Below, one piece after another: positions 1-9,817 of a DNA stretch of 64,000 nucleotides. This stretch comes from an uncultured Pelagibacteraceae bacterium (GTDB lineage Bacteria > Pseudomonadota > Alphaproteobacteria > Pelagibacterales > Pelagibacteraceae): assembly GCA_902547825.1 (NCBI GenBank), contig CACCPE010000004.1, positions 20,710 through 84,709 of the forward strand, given 5' to 3'. The notes under the pieces were generated by a model. It searched no databases and was not told where the DNA came from. It was given only the letters and a program-made list of their open reading frames with translations. Position 1 is the stretch's first letter. Each line of letters starts with the position of its first letter. A program made the translations under genes and the position numbers.

Positions 1-1
1 G

Positions 2-1207
2 GGTAATTTAAGCGAGACCAAGTATTTAGCAGCAACTAGTATAGCTACATCAGTTATGACAATGATTGTTTGGAGTTTTGGTTTTTTAAGAATGGGGACT
101 GTTGGAATAGTTGCACAGGCTTATGGCAAAAGTGATTATAGAGAGATAGTAAAAACAATTTTAAGAAATATAGTACTTGCTTTAATTGCAGCATTTATAA
201 TAATTATTTTCTTTCCAACCTTAAAAATTGCAATAAGTTATTTTTTTTCTCCCTCTGATGAAACAGAGGTATTAATAAAAACTTATTTAAATGTTAGAAT
301 TTTTTCAATTCCTGCAGAATTAATTATTTACGTTTTAGTGGGTTTTTATTTAGGTATACAAAAAACTAAAATTTCAAGTTTTTTAATAATTGTTCTATCA
401 AGTTTGAATATTATTTTTAGCTCTCTTTTAGTTTTAACATATGATTTAGAAGTTTTTGGTGTAGCTCTAGGAACATTAATTTCAAGTTATATAACCTTAA
501 TTATTTTCACGTTATTTACATACAAATATATTATTCAAAAATTTAAAATTATTCCAAAATTTGAAAATTTGGTAGTAAAGTCTAAATTACTCAAACTTTT
601 AAATATAAATTTAGATATCTTTATAAGAACTTTATTTCTCACATTTGCTTTTCTATGGGTAACTTATCTTGGTTCAAAAATTGGAGAAGATTATTTAGCA
701 GTTAACACAATATTAATGCAATTTATAATTTTATCATCATTTTTCTTGGATGCTTATGCGTTTTCAACTGAGGGAATTGTAGGTTTTGCCATAGGAAGAA
801 GAAACAAAAAATCTTTTTTAGAAGTTGTAAAAAATTCTATTCAAGTAAGTTTTACTACTGCTATAATTATTTCAGTAATTTATTTAATATTTTTTAAAGA
901 AATAATTTACATAATTACCGATATTGAGATTTTAAGATTTATTTCTTTTCAACATATTTTATGGGTTATTATAATTCCACCAATTGCTTGTTTTTGTTAT
1001 CAATTAGATGGAATATTTATCGGAGCGTCCCAAACAAAAGAAATTAGAAATGCAATGATAATATCCGTTTTGAGCTATATTGGAGTATCGATCTTCTTTA
1101 CAAAATATCTAGACAATCATGGTATTTGGTTATCTCTTTTATTATTTATGATATTTAGGTCTTTGACTTTACAATATTATTTTAAAAATATTTTGAAAAA
1201 ATTCTAA
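2..1207 (+). CDS. MATE family efflux transporter (5' partial)
   Basis: Membrane exporter of the MATE/DinF type, expected to extrude small organic compounds using an ion gradient. The reading frame is open from base 2, so the start lies outside the window and about 400 residues remain. The product is almost entirely hydrophobic helices, with a G-x-x-R-x-G-T-V-G-I-V-A-Q-A-Y-G stretch near residues 25-45 that is typical of MATE proteins, and a weaker second half as expected from the family's internal duplication. It ends with TAA directly followed by the ATG of the next gene, which suggests co-transcription. The substrate cannot be inferred. Confidence 0.85.
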   Translation, partial: GNLSETKYLAATSIATSVMTMIVWSFGFLRMGTVGIVAQAYGKSDYREIVKTILRNIVLALIAAFIIIIFFPTLKIAISYFFSPSDETEVLIKTYLNVRIFSIPAELIIYVLVGFYLGIQKTKISSFLIIVLSSLNIIFSSLLVLTYDLEVFGVALGTLISSYITLIIFTLFTYKYIIQKFKIIPKFENLVVKSKLLKLLNINLDIFIRTLFLTFAFLWVTYLGSKIGEDYLAVNTILMQFIILSSFFLDAYAFSTEGIVGFAIGRRNKKSFLEVVKNSIQVSFTTAIIISVIYLIFFKEIIYIITDIEILRFISFQHILWVIIIPPIACFCYQLDGIFIGASQTKEIRNAMIISVLSYIGVSIFFTKYLDNHGIWLSLLLFMIFRSLTLQYYFKNILKKF

Positions 1208-2071
1208 ATGCAATTTTTATATAAAATACCGGGTTATATTCTACTCTTATTTGGCGGTTTTTGTTTAAGCTGGGGAGGATTTATTATTAGATCTTTTGAA
1301 GAGGCAAGTATCTGGCAAATATTATTTTTAAGATCTTTTTTTTTCCTTTTAGCTCTAATAGCTTTTCTTTTTGTAACTTATAAAAAAGATACCTTTAATA
1401 TTATTAAAGAGTCTGGCCTTCCAGGTTTATTAGGAGGTTTTGTTTTATCATTTAGCTTTGTTGCTTTTGTTGTTGCCATGAGCAATACAACAGTAGCAAA
1501 TGTCGTTTTTATTATAAGCACACAAACTATGTTTCTGGCAATATTTGGATATTTTTATCTAAAAGAAAAAGTTTCTTTAACCGGCTTAATATCAATCCTT
1601 CTTGCTATGAGCGGCATTATTATAATGGTTGGAGACTCTATTTCAGGCGGATCATTATTTGGAAACATAGTGGCGTTAGCAATCCCAATCAATTTTGCGA
1701 TTTTAGTAATGATAATTAGAAAAAATACCAAAGTTGATATGGTTCCGGCAATTTTTTATTCTGGAATATTTAGTTTGATTTACGGTTTTTTCTTAGCAGA
1801 GTCCTTTGAATTTACTAAACATGATCTATGGATGGGTTTTCTTCTTGGAGTTCCGCAATTAGCAGTTAGCTTTATTTGTATAACAATCGGATCAAGAACA
1901 GTTGAGTCAGCAACAGTTGGAATTTTGATGTTGATGGAAACTTTATGTGCGCCTCTTTGGGTATGGTTATTTTTAAATGAAATTCCTCCAATTAGTGTAT
2001 TTATAGGTGGCGCAGTCATTATTTTAGCAATAATATTGAAGAGTTTTGATAAAAAACATAGCAAGATTTGA
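1208..2071 (+). CDS. DMT superfamily (EamA-like) exporter
   Basis: Inner-membrane carrier of the drug/metabolite transporter family, 287 residues with about ten predicted helices in two EamA repeats (roughly residues 10-140 and 150-280). The N-terminal part contains a G-G-F-C-L-S-W-G-G stretch and the helix-loop pattern of the family. The ATG follows the stop of the MATE gene with no gap, so the two exporters are probably one unit. It ends about 30 bases upstream of the glycine riboswitch. The transported compound is unknown; amino-acid or metabolite efflux is the usual role. Confidence 0.85.
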   Translation: MQFLYKIPGYILLLFGGFCLSWGGFIIRSFEEASIWQILFLRSFFFLLALIAFLFVTYKKDTFNIIKESGLPGLLGGFVLSFSFVAFVVAMSNTTVANVVFIISTQTMFLAIFGYFYLKEKVSLTGLISILLAMSGIIIMVGDSISGGSLFGNIVALAIPINFAILVMIIRKNTKVDMVPAIFYSGIFSLIYGFFLAESFEFTKHDLWMGFLLGVPQLAVSFICITIGSRTVESATVGILMLMETLCAPLWVWLFLNEIPPISVFIGGAVIILAIILKSFDKKHSKI

Positions 2072-2099
2072 ACAATTTGCATTTGACTTTTTACTGTAT

Positions 2100-2265
2100 T
2101 TAGAGGAGAGTCCTTTGCGTAACGGGAGAGACCATTTAGGCGCCGAAGGAGCAACCACCCCGGAAACTCTCAGGCAAAAGGACCGTTACCGTAATAACTC
2201 TGGAAAGCAGGCGAAAGCCTCACCGAAGGATTAAATCTCTCAGGTACATAGACAGATGGGGTTAG
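2100..2265 (+). promoter_or_regulatory. Tandem glycine riboswitch upstream of gcvT
   Basis: Two consecutive glycine aptamers can be read. The first has GTAACGG (2119-2125) pairing with CCGTTAC (2183-2189) and encloses GCCGAAGGAGCAA and ACTCTCAGGCAAAAGGACC. The second starts near 2193, with CTCTGGAAAGC, CACCGAAGG and CTCTCAGGTA, and ends in GACAGATGGGG. These are the conserved boxes of the gcvT riboswitch class. The GcvT start codon lies about 15 bases after the second aptamer and no terminator stem with a T-run is visible, so control of translation start is more likely than attenuation (inference). SAR11 glycine riboswitches are established in the literature. Confidence 0.95.
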
Positions 2266-2277
2266 ATAAGAGTTATT

Positions 2278-3372
2278 ATGGAAGTACAAAAAACAGCTTT
2301 ATACAATTATCATAAAAATTTAGGAGCAAAGTTTGTTCCATTTGCTGGCTATGAAATGCCTATTCAATATAAAGATGGTATTGTTAAAGAGCATATTTCT
2401 ACAAGAACACACGCTGGATTTTTTGATGTCTCACATATGGGGCAATTTTTTTTAGAAGGGGATGAAACATTAATAGAGTCATTAGAAAAGATTATACCAG
2501 CAGATTTAAAAAATTTGAAAATTAATCATTCAAAATATTCTTTTTTACTTAATAATGAAGGTGGAATAATTGATGATTTAATTATTACGAGAACAGAAAA
2601 AGGTTTTTGTATAATCTTAAATGCAGCTTGTAAGGAAAATGATATAAAACAAATTTCTCAATTTTTAAAAAAACATCATAAACATCTTTTAAACAACGAT
2701 TTATCTTTAATAGCGTTACAAGGACCTAAATCTGTAGAGATTTTAGAAAAATTAATTCCAGGTGTTGCTAATTTAAAATTTATGACAGGAAACAATTTTG
2801 AGTATAAAGGTGAAAATTTATATGTAACAAGATCTGGATATACAGGTGAAGATGGTTTTGAGATCTCAATTTCAAACACAAAAGTTGAAAAGCTTATCGA
2901 TTACTTAATTTCAAATGAAGTTAAACCTATAGGTTTGGGAGCTAGAGATACATTAAGATTAGAGGCAGGTCTTTGTTTATATGGTCATGATTTAAATGAA
3001 AAAATAAATCCAGTAGAGGCTAATTTAAAATGGGCTATTGCAAAAAAAAGAAAAGAAGTTGGTGGCTTTAATGGATGGGAAAAAATAAAAAATTTATTAG
3101 CAAACGGAAGTGAAAAAATTAGAGTAGGTATAAAACCAGATGGAAAAGTTATAGCTAGAGAAAATACGAAAATCTTTTCATCTGATAATAATGAAATAGG
3201 ATTCGTTACAAGTGGTACTTTTGGTCCGAGTGTGAACGCTCCAGTTGCAATGGGGTATGTAAAATCTGAATTTTCTAAAATAGGCACATTTATTCAGCTT
3301 GAAGTAAGAGGAAAAAAATATGGGGGTAAGATTTCTGAACTTCCATTTTATAAAAAAAGTTATGTTAAATAA
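2278..3372 (+). CDS. gcvT: Glycine cleavage system T protein (aminomethyltransferase)
   Basis: Transfers the methylene carbon from the aminomethyl-lipoyl arm of GcvH to tetrahydrofolate and releases ammonia. The length of 364 residues is normal for the family. Visible features are the N-terminal F-x-G-Y-E-M-P-x-Q-Y, the F-D-V-S-H-M-G segment near residue 50, G-Y-T-G-E-D-G-F-E around residue 195, and R-D-T-L-R-L-E-A-G-L near residue 225. It is the first gene after the glycine riboswitch and leads gcvT-gcvH-gcvP, with only 12 bases before gcvH. Regulation by glycine is strongly implied. Confidence 0.97.
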   Translation: MEVQKTALYNYHKNLGAKFVPFAGYEMPIQYKDGIVKEHISTRTHAGFFDVSHMGQFFLEGDETLIESLEKIIPADLKNLKINHSKYSFLLNNEGGIIDDLIITRTEKGFCIILNAACKENDIKQISQFLKKHHKHLLNNDLSLIALQGPKSVEILEKLIPGVANLKFMTGNNFEYKGENLYVTRSGYTGEDGFEISISNTKVEKLIDYLISNEVKPIGLGARDTLRLEAGLCLYGHDLNEKINPVEANLKWAIAKKRKEVGGFNGWEKIKNLLANGSEKIRVGIKPDGKVIARENTKIFSSDNNEIGFVTSGTFGPSVNAPVAMGYVKSEFSKIGTFIQLEVRGKKYGGKISELPFYKKSYVK

Positions 3373-3384
3373 GGGGAAACAAAT

Positions 3385-3765
3385 ATGAGTGAAAAAAAAT
3401 TTTCTAAAAAACATGAATGGGTTTCACTAGATGGAGAAGTTGCTACAGTAGGAATAACTAAGCATGCAACAGAAATGCTCGGTGACATTGTTTTTGTAGA
3501 GGTTCCTGATGCAGGTAAAGCTGTAGAAAAAGAAGGTCAAGCAGCTGTTGTAGAGTCTACTAAAGCTGCGAGTGATGTTTATTCTCCTATTTCTGGAGAA
3601 ATTACTGAGGGAAATAAAGCCATTGCAGACGATCCCGGAAGTGTAAATACTGACCCTGAAGGTGCTAGCTGGTTTTTTAAGCTAAAGATAAAAGATAAAG
3701 GTGAGTATGACTCCCTTATGTCAAAAGACGAATATGATAAATTTTGTAAGGAGAACCCAAGTTAA
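3385..3765 (+). CDS. gcvH: Glycine cleavage system H protein (lipoyl carrier)
   Basis: Small carrier that shuttles the aminomethyl group between GcvP, GcvT and lipoamide dehydrogenase. It has 126 residues, the normal size. The lipoylated lysine is K60 within [10 protein letters not shown], and the surrounding hybrid motif is intact. A GGGGAAAC sequence precedes the start. Its stop is immediately followed by the ATG of gcvP, so translation of the two is probably coupled. Lipoamide dehydrogenase (the L protein) is not in this window and is usually shared with other complexes. Confidence 0.97.
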   Translation: MSEKKFSKKHEWVSLDGEVATVGITKHATEMLGDIVFVEVPDAGKAVEKEGQAAVVESTKAASDVYSPISGEITEGNKAIADDPGSVNTDPEGASWFFKLKIKDKGEYDSLMSKDEYDKFCKENPS

Positions 3766-6633
3766 ATGATTGACGATAATTCAAAAGAATTTATTAAAAG
3801 ACATATTGGTCCTTCTGAAGAAGATCAGTCCAAAATGTTGCAATACGTTGGATACAAATCATTAGAGGATCTAATGAGCAATACTGTGCCAGAAAAAATC
3901 TTATTAAAAGATGATCTTAAGATCGATCAGCCAATGTCAGAAAACGATGCCTTAAAAAAATTAAAATCTATATCTAAAAAAAATAAAATCTTTAAAAATT
4001 TTATTGGAATGGGATACTATAATTCTATTACACCTAATGTCATTCTTAGAAATATTTTAGAAAATCCAGGATGGTATACGTCTTATACACCTTATCAGCC
4101 TGAAGTGGCGCAAGGTCGTCTTGAAATGCTCTTAAATTTTCAACAATCAATAATTGACTTGACGGGCATGGATATAGCTAATGCTTCTTTGTTAGATGAA
4201 GCAACAGCAACAGCAGAGGCAGTAGGATTAAGCCAGAGATTAGATAAGACTAATTCAAAAAAAATATTTATTTCAAGCAATTGTAATCCTCAGACAATTG
4301 ATCTCATAAAGACTAGAACAAATCCTTTTGGTTTAGAATTGATCATTGGTGACGAAAAACAAGAACTTTCAAAAATTAATGAAGATATAATTTGCGGCGT
4401 TTTATCTTATCCGGGAACTTTAGGTGAGATAAGCGATCCTAGTGAAAGCATAAGTCAAATTCATAAAAAAAACGGTAAAGCTATTTTGGTTTGTGACTTA
4501 TTGGCTTTAGCTAGATTAAAAACTCCAGCTGAACTTGGAGCCGACATTGCTGTCGGTAGTGCTCAAAGATTTGGTATCCCAATGGGTTACGGTGGGCCTC
4601 ATGCAGCATTTTTTGCTACAAAAGAAGAATTTAAAAGATCAATGCCAGGAAGAATAATAGGTGTTTCTAAAGATAGACACGGAAAAAAAGCTTACAGGCT
4701 TTCTTTACAAACTAGGGAGCAACACATTAGAAGAGATAAAGCAACAAGCAATATTTGCACTGCTCAAGCTTTATTGGCTATCATTTCTGCTGCTTTTGCA
4801 ATTTATCATGGACCTGAAGGAATACTTAAAATAGCGAATAGAACTTCTAAATTGGCAAAAATCTTTGCTGATAATATTAAAGCAAGTGGTTATAAAATTT
4901 TATCAGATCATTTCTTCGATACAGTTACGATTAAAACCAATGAAAAAACAAATCCAATTTTTGAGGCTGCACTAAAAGAGAATATAAACCTCAGAAAAGT
5001 TGATGAAGATCATTTATCTGTTGCATTTGATGAAGCAAAAAAACTTGATGATGTTAACTTATTGTTAAAAACATTTGGGATATCAAAAGTAATTAAACAA
5101 GACGTTAAGGTTGAATTAGATAATCTTCCAAAAAATCTTTTAAGAACTTCAAAATACTTAACTCATCCAGTTTTTAACAAATACCATTCTGAAACTGAGA
5201 TGCTAAGATATCTAAAGAAACTAGAAGATTGTGATATTGCACTTAACAGATCAATGATTGCTTTAGGATCTTGTACAATGAAACTAAATGCGACAGCAGA
5301 ATTAATTCCTATTACCTGGAAAGAGTTTTCACTTCCACATCCTTTTGTTCCTACAAATCAAATGGAAGGTTACAAGATTCTTTTTAATGATCTAATAAAC
5401 GATTTGAAAGAAATTACTGGATATGATGCAGTTTCTTTACAGCCTAACTCTGGGGCTCAAGGAGAGTATGCCGGTCTAATGACTATAAGAAAATTCCATA
5501 AAAATAACAAACAAGAAAATCGTAACGTTTGTCTAATCCCAGACTCAGCTCATGGAACTAATCCAGCAAGTGCCCAAATGTGTGGGATGAAAGTGGTTGT
5601 AGTCAATTGTGACGACGATGGAAACGTGGACATTGACGACCTTAAAAATAAAGCTGAAAAACACTCAAAAGACTTAGCTGCTTTAATGGTTACTTACCCC
5701 TCTACTCATGGAGTATTTGAAGAAAAAATCATAGATATTTGCGAAGTAATTCATAAGCACGGCGGACAAGTTTATATGGATGGAGCAAATCTAAACGCTC
5801 TTGTAGGTGTTGCAAAACCAGGGAAATTTGGACCAGATGTTTGTCATATTAATTTACATAAAACATTTTGTATACCGCACGGTGGTGGCGGACCAGGAAT
5901 GGGCCCAATCGCTTGCGCTAAGCATTTAGCTGATTTTTTACCAACACATGAAATTATTAAAGAGGCAGGCCCTAAGAATGGAATGGGAGCTGTATCAGCT
6001 GCACCTTGGGGTAGTTCAAGCATACTTCCAATATCCTGGATGTATATAAAGATGATGGGTGCTGAAGGATTGAAAAAAGCCTCACAAGTTTCAATTTTAA
6101 ATGCAAATTACATTTCAAAAAAATTATCCAAAGATTACAAAGTTCTTTATACTGGTAAAAATGGAAATGTCGCACATGAATGCATAATAGATATCCGACC
6201 AATAAAAGCAAGTTCAGGAATTTCTGAAGAGGATTTAGCAAAAAGACTGATTGATTTTGGCTACCATGCTCCAACAATGTCATGGCCTGTTGCTGGTACA
6301 ATTATGATTGAGCCAACTGAAAGTGAAAATTTGGAGGAGATTGATAAATTTTGTAATGCACTTATAAAAATTAAAAAAGAAATTAATTTAGTGGAGTCAT
6401 CAAAGTTTGATAAAATAGATAATCCTCTGAAAAACGCACCTCATACTTACGTAGAATTAGCTTCCAGTGAGTGGAAGCATGCTTACTCAAGAGAGGAAGC
6501 TGCTTTTCCCACTGAATATGTAAAAAATAATAAATATTGGGCACCAGTTGCTAGAGTAGATAACGTTTTTGGAGATAGAAATTTAGTATGTTCATGTCCT
6601 TCAATGGATGAATATAAAGATGAAGCTGCTTAA
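3766..6633 (+). CDS. gcvP: Glycine dehydrogenase (decarboxylating), P protein, single chain
   Basis: PLP enzyme that decarboxylates glycine and loads the remaining aminomethyl group on GcvH. It has 955 residues, the full-length single-polypeptide form and not the split gcvPA/gcvPB form. The PLP lysine is K699 in N-L-H-K-T-F-C-I-P-H, followed by the glycine-rich G-G-G-G-P-G loop. The N-terminal half carries the expected F-I-G-M-G-Y-Y and Y-T-P-Y-Q-P-E-x-A-Q-G-R motifs near residues 80-120. Only nine bases separate it from the downstream FAD oxidoreductase gene, with no visible terminator. Confidence 0.97.
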   Translation: MIDDNSKEFIKRHIGPSEEDQSKMLQYVGYKSLEDLMSNTVPEKILLKDDLKIDQPMSENDALKKLKSISKKNKIFKNFIGMGYYNSITPNVILRNILENPGWYTSYTPYQPEVAQGRLEMLLNFQQSIIDLTGMDIANASLLDEATATAEAVGLSQRLDKTNSKKIFISSNCNPQTIDLIKTRTNPFGLELIIGDEKQELSKINEDIICGVLSYPGTLGEISDPSESISQIHKKNGKAILVCDLLALARLKTPAELGADIAVGSAQRFGIPMGYGGPHAAFFATKEEFKRSMPGRIIGVSKDRHGKKAYRLSLQTREQHIRRDKATSNICTAQALLAIISAAFAIYHGPEGILKIANRTSKLAKIFADNIKASGYKILSDHFFDTVTIKTNEKTNPIFEAALKENINLRKVDEDHLSVAFDEAKKLDDVNLLLKTFGISKVIKQDVKVELDNLPKNLLRTSKYLTHPVFNKYHSETEMLRYLKKLEDCDIALNRSMIALGSCTMKLNATAELIPITWKEFSLPHPFVPTNQMEGYKILFNDLINDLKEITGYDAVSLQPNSGAQGEYAGLMTIRKFHKNNKQENRNVCLIPDSAHGTNPASAQMCGMKVVVVNCDDDGNVDIDDLKNKAEKHSKDLAALMVTYPSTHGVFEEKIIDICEVIHKHGGQVYMDGANLNALVGVAKPGKFGPDVCHINLHKTFCIPHGGGGPGMGPIACAKHLADFLPTHEIIKEAGPKNGMGAVSAAPWGSSSILPISWMYIKMMGAEGLKKASQVSILNANYISKKLSKDYKVLYTGKNGNVAHECIIDIRPIKASSGISEEDLAKRLIDFGYHAPTMSWPVAGTIMIEPTESENLEEIDKFCNALIKIKKEINLVESSKFDKIDNPLKNAPHTYVELASSEWKHAYSREEAAFPTEYVKNNKYWAPVARVDNVFGDRNLVCSCPSMDEYKDEAA

Positions 6634-6642
6634 TTTCTTTTA

Positions 6643-7869
6643 ATGAAAATTGCTGTTATCGGCTCAGGTATCTCAGGATTATCTTCCGCATATTTTCTCT
6701 CAAAAAAATATAAAGTTGATCTATACGAAAAAGAAAATCACTTTGGAGGTCACTCTTTTACTTACGAGATAAAAGAAGATGATAAGATTGTTCCAGTAGA
6801 TTTAGGCTTTATTGTTTTTAATGAGGTTACTTATCCAAATTTAGTAAATTTTTTTAATGAATTAAAAGTTCCTTATGAAAAAAGCGACATGTCATTTTCT
6901 GTATCAATTAAGAATAGTAATGTTGAATATAGCGGAAGTGGTTTAGGAGGTATTTTTGCTAATAAATTAAATCTTCTTAATTTAAAATTTATAAATATGA
7001 TTAGAGAGATAATTTCATTTTATAAAACTGCTCCAAAATTACTTGAAAGTGAAATTAAAGAAGAGACTTTAGGAAATTTTCTAAATAAAAAAAAGTTATC
7101 AAAATACTTCATCGAGTATCACTTAATACCCATGGTTGCTGCTATCTGGTCGATGCCATTTAATAAGGCTAAGGAAATGCCATTAAAATTTTTTCTAAAT
7201 TTTTTTACTAATCATGGTTTATTTAAATTTAAAAATAGACCGCAATGGTACACAGTTTCAAATAGAAGTAGAGCTTATGTAAAAAAAGTAACAGATAAAA
7301 TTAGTGGAGAAATTTTTAAAAATTATAAAGTGGATAAATTAATTAGAAGCGATGACAATATTAGGGTAATTATCGGCAATGAATATGTTGACTATGATCA
7401 AGTAGTTCTAGCTTCCCATGCAGACCAAAGTTTAAGAATGATAGAAAAACCAACGGAACAAGAAAAAAATATATTGGAAAAATTTAATTATGTGAAGAAT
7501 GAGGCTTACTTGCATACTGATAAGAGATTCATGCCACATAAAAAAAGGGCCTGGTCTAGTTGGAATTCTGTTTCAGATGGAGAAAAGACATGCATTACCT
7601 ATTGGTTAAATAAATTACAAAATTTAGATACATCTAAGGACTATTTTTTAACTTTAAACCCTATTAGTAAAATTAACGAAAATTCTGTTATAAAAAAAGT
7701 TGATTTTACCCACCCATATTTGAATTCAAAGAATACTGCACTTCAAAAAGATCTAAGATTAATACAAGGAAAAAAAAGAACTTGGTTTTGTGGAAGTTAT
7801 TTTGGTTACGGATTTCATGAAGATGGATTAAAATCATCTATAGATTTGATAAATAACTTTAAAATTTGA
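6643..7869 (+). CDS. FAD/NAD(P)-binding amine oxidase-like oxidoreductase
   Basis: Flavoprotein of 408 residues with an N-terminal Rossmann motif G-S-G-I-S-G-L-S-S-A-Y and the following Y-E-K-x-x-x-x-G-G-H signature of flavin amine oxidase/desaturase-like enzymes. The C-terminal C-G-S-Y-F-G-Y-G-F-H-E-D-G region fits the second FAD-contacting segment. It overlaps the DUF1365 gene by four bases. In many proteobacteria this pair sits with a cyclopropane fatty acid synthase-like methyltransferase and DUF3833, exactly as here, so a role in modifying membrane lipid acyl chains under photo-oxidative stress is likely (inference from context). Confidence 0.85.
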   Translation: MKIAVIGSGISGLSSAYFLSKKYKVDLYEKENHFGGHSFTYEIKEDDKIVPVDLGFIVFNEVTYPNLVNFFNELKVPYEKSDMSFSVSIKNSNVEYSGSGLGGIFANKLNLLNLKFINMIREIISFYKTAPKLLESEIKEETLGNFLNKKKLSKYFIEYHLIPMVAAIWSMPFNKAKEMPLKFFLNFFTNHGLFKFKNRPQWYTVSNRSRAYVKKVTDKISGEIFKNYKVDKLIRSDDNIRVIIGNEYVDYDQVVLASHADQSLRMIEKPTEQEKNILEKFNYVKNEAYLHTDKRFMPHKKRAWSSWNSVSDGEKTCITYWLNKLQNLDTSKDYFLTLNPISKINENSVIKKVDFTHPYLNSKNTALQKDLRLIQGKKRTWFCGSYFGYGFHEDGLKSSIDLINNFKI

Positions 7870-8627
7870 TGAATTCCTGTATTTACAACGGTGAAGTAAC
7901 GCATACAAGATTTAAACCTGTAAGACATTTTTTAAAATATAAAACTTTTTCATTTTTAATTGATTTAGATGAAATTAATCAATTAGACAGATCAATATAT
8001 ATCTTCTCTCATAATAAATTTAACATTTTTAGCTTTTACGATAAAGATCATGGAGAACGTGACGGAAGTGATTTAAAAGAGTGGGTTCTTAAAAACATTA
8101 ATAAGTTCAATATAAAAGGTGAAATAAATAAAGTTAAAATACTTTGTTATCCAAGAATTTTTGGTTATGTGTTCAACCCTTTAAGTATTTTTTACTGCTA
8201 CGAAGATAATCAATTGAAGGCAATTTTTTATGAAGTAAAAAATACTTTTAATGAGCAGCACACATATATTTTTAAAATTAAAGATAATGAAGAAATAGCT
8301 CAAAAATGCAGAAAAAAGTTTTACGTTTCACCATTTATGGATATGGAAACTTACTATAATTTTAAATTACTTAATCCCAGTGATAAACTCTCAGTCTTTA
8401 TAAAACAAACAGACTCGAAAGGAACAGTTTTAACAGCTACCCAAACAGGAGAAAGAAAAGAATTCAGCCCAAAACAACTCATGCTTAACTTTTTTAAGTA
8501 TCCCTTAATGACAATTAAAATTATTAGTTCGATACATTTTGAAGCATTACTTTTATGGAAAAAAGGGGCAATATACAGAAAAAGAAATACTAAATTAAAA
8601 AATAATTTAAGTTACGAAGAATATTAA
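7866..8627 (+). CDS. DUF1365 family protein
   Basis: Protein of 253 residues recognised as DUF1365 by the N-terminal pattern Y-x-G-x-V-x-H-x-R-x-x-P-x-x-H-x-F-x-Y and by the central C-Y-P-R-I-F-G-Y-V-F-N-P-L-S segment, followed by an F-x-V-S-P-F-M-D-M motif. No biochemical activity is established to my knowledge. The gene overlaps both neighbours by a few bases (FAD oxidoreductase upstream, methyltransferase downstream), so the three are almost certainly translated together. It has no signal peptide and is presumably cytoplasmic or membrane-peripheral. Confidence 0.9.
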   Translation: MMNSCIYNGEVTHTRFKPVRHFLKYKTFSFLIDLDEINQLDRSIYIFSHNKFNIFSFYDKDHGERDGSDLKEWVLKNINKFNIKGEINKVKILCYPRIFGYVFNPLSIFYCYEDNQLKAIFYEVKNTFNEQHTYIFKIKDNEEIAQKCRKKFYVSPFMDMETYYNFKLLNPSDKLSVFIKQTDSKGTVLTATQTGERKEFSPKQLMLNFFKYPLMTIKIISSIHFEALLLWKKGAIYRKRNTKLKNNLSYEEY

Positions 8628-9817
8628 TGAGTTTAATAAAAATTTCAGAAAGATTTGTCCTAAATAAATTGAAAAAAATCTCACAAGGAAATCTTAAGCT
8701 CATAAATTATGATGGAAAAGTTTTTCACTTTGGTGACTTAGAGAGTAAATTATCTTCAGATATCAAAATTAATAAACCTAATTTTTACCTAAATGTTATT
8801 ATGGGCGGAAGCTCAGCTTTAGGTGAAGCTCACATGAAAAAAGATTTTTATTCGTCAAATTTAACAAATTTAATCGAACTTACAGCGAGAAATATTAATA
8901 CAATCTATTCTTTTTCGGGAAGTTTAAAATTACAAAAAATCAAAAATTTTCTAAAAAAAATATTTGCATCAAATACAAAATCTAAAAGTAAAAAATATAT
9001 TTCAAAACACTATGATTTAGGGAACGAATTTTTTTCGTCGTGGCTTGATAAATCTCTTACTTATTCAAGCGCAGTTTATAAAAACGAGAAAGATGATTTA
9101 GAAATCGCTCAGAGAAATAAATTTCAAGAACTTATAAATTTGATGAATGTAAAAGATGGAAACAAGGTTTTAGAAATAGGATGTGGTTGGGGAGGTTTTG
9201 CTGAATATTTAGCTAAAAATTACGATGTTAGCGTAGACTGTATTACGATTTCAAAAAATCAATATGAATTTACTAAAAAGAAGATATATGGCTCAGGTTT
9301 AAACAATAAAGTTAATGTTAAGTTTTTAGATTACAGAGATCTTAAAGAAAAATACGATCACGTAGCTTCAATAGAAATGATCGAGGCTGTCGGAGAAAAA
9401 TATATGAACCAATATTTTGGCACAATCAAAAAGGTGCTTAATAGTAATGGCACTGCTGCAATTCAAGGTATTGTGATAAAAGACGACTTATTCGAAAGAT
9501 ATAGAGCAAATGAGGATTTTATTCAAAAATATATATTTCCAGGGGGGTTTTTACCCTCAATTCAATTTATGGAAAATCTAATTAAAAAAAATGACCTAAA
9601 ACTAGAAAAAATTAATACATACTCCGACGATTATGCCAGAACTCTAGCAACTTGGAGAAAAAATTTTTTAAGTGCATGGGAAAAAATTAGCCCACTTGGT
9701 TTTGATGAATATTTCAAGCGTATGTGGGAATTCTACTTATCTTATTGTGAAGGTGGTTTTAAGTCTAGAAACATTAACTTGATTCAATTCTCTATGTCTA
9801 ATAGATATTCGTCATGA
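8627..9817 (+). CDS. Cyclopropane-fatty-acyl-phospholipid synthase family methyltransferase
   Basis: SAM-dependent methyltransferase acting on unsaturated phospholipid acyl chains. It has 396 residues. Visible motifs are H-Y-D-L-G-N-E-F-F near residue 125, V-L-E-I-G-C-G-W-G-G-F (SAM motif I) near 182, and Y-C-E-G-G-F-K near 380, which matches the conserved C-terminal cysteine region of CFA synthases. The start codon overlaps the DUF1365 stop, and its own stop overlaps the lipoprotein gene. The product could be a cyclopropane or another methylated (for example furan-precursor) fatty acid; the sequence does not decide between them. Confidence 0.88.
   Translation: MSLIKISERFVLNKLKKISQGNLKLINYDGKVFHFGDLESKLSSDIKINKPNFYLNVIMGGSSALGEAHMKKDFYSSNLTNLIELTARNINTIYSFSGSLKLQKIKNFLKKIFASNTKSKSKKYISKHYDLGNEFFSSWLDKSLTYSSAVYKNEKDDLEIAQRNKFQELINLMNVKDGNKVLEIGCGWGGFAEYLAKNYDVSVDCITISKNQYEFTKKKIYGSGLNNKVNVKFLDYRDLKEKYDHVASIEMIEAVGEKYMNQYFGTIKKVLNSNGTAAIQGIVIKDDLFERYRANEDFIQKYIFPGGFLPSIQFMENLIKKNDLKLEKINTYSDDYARTLATWRKNFLSAWEKISPLGFDEYFKRMWEFYLSYCEGGFKSRNINLIQFSMSNRYSS

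Noticed and set aside
2046..2234. Open frame covering the glycine riboswitch (62 codons)
   Set aside because: It overlaps conserved riboswitch boxes base by base and would encode nothing recognisable.
5972..6301. Minus-strand frame inside gcvP (109 codons)
   Set aside because: Fully antisense to the conserved C-terminal half of GcvP, with no motif and no start site.
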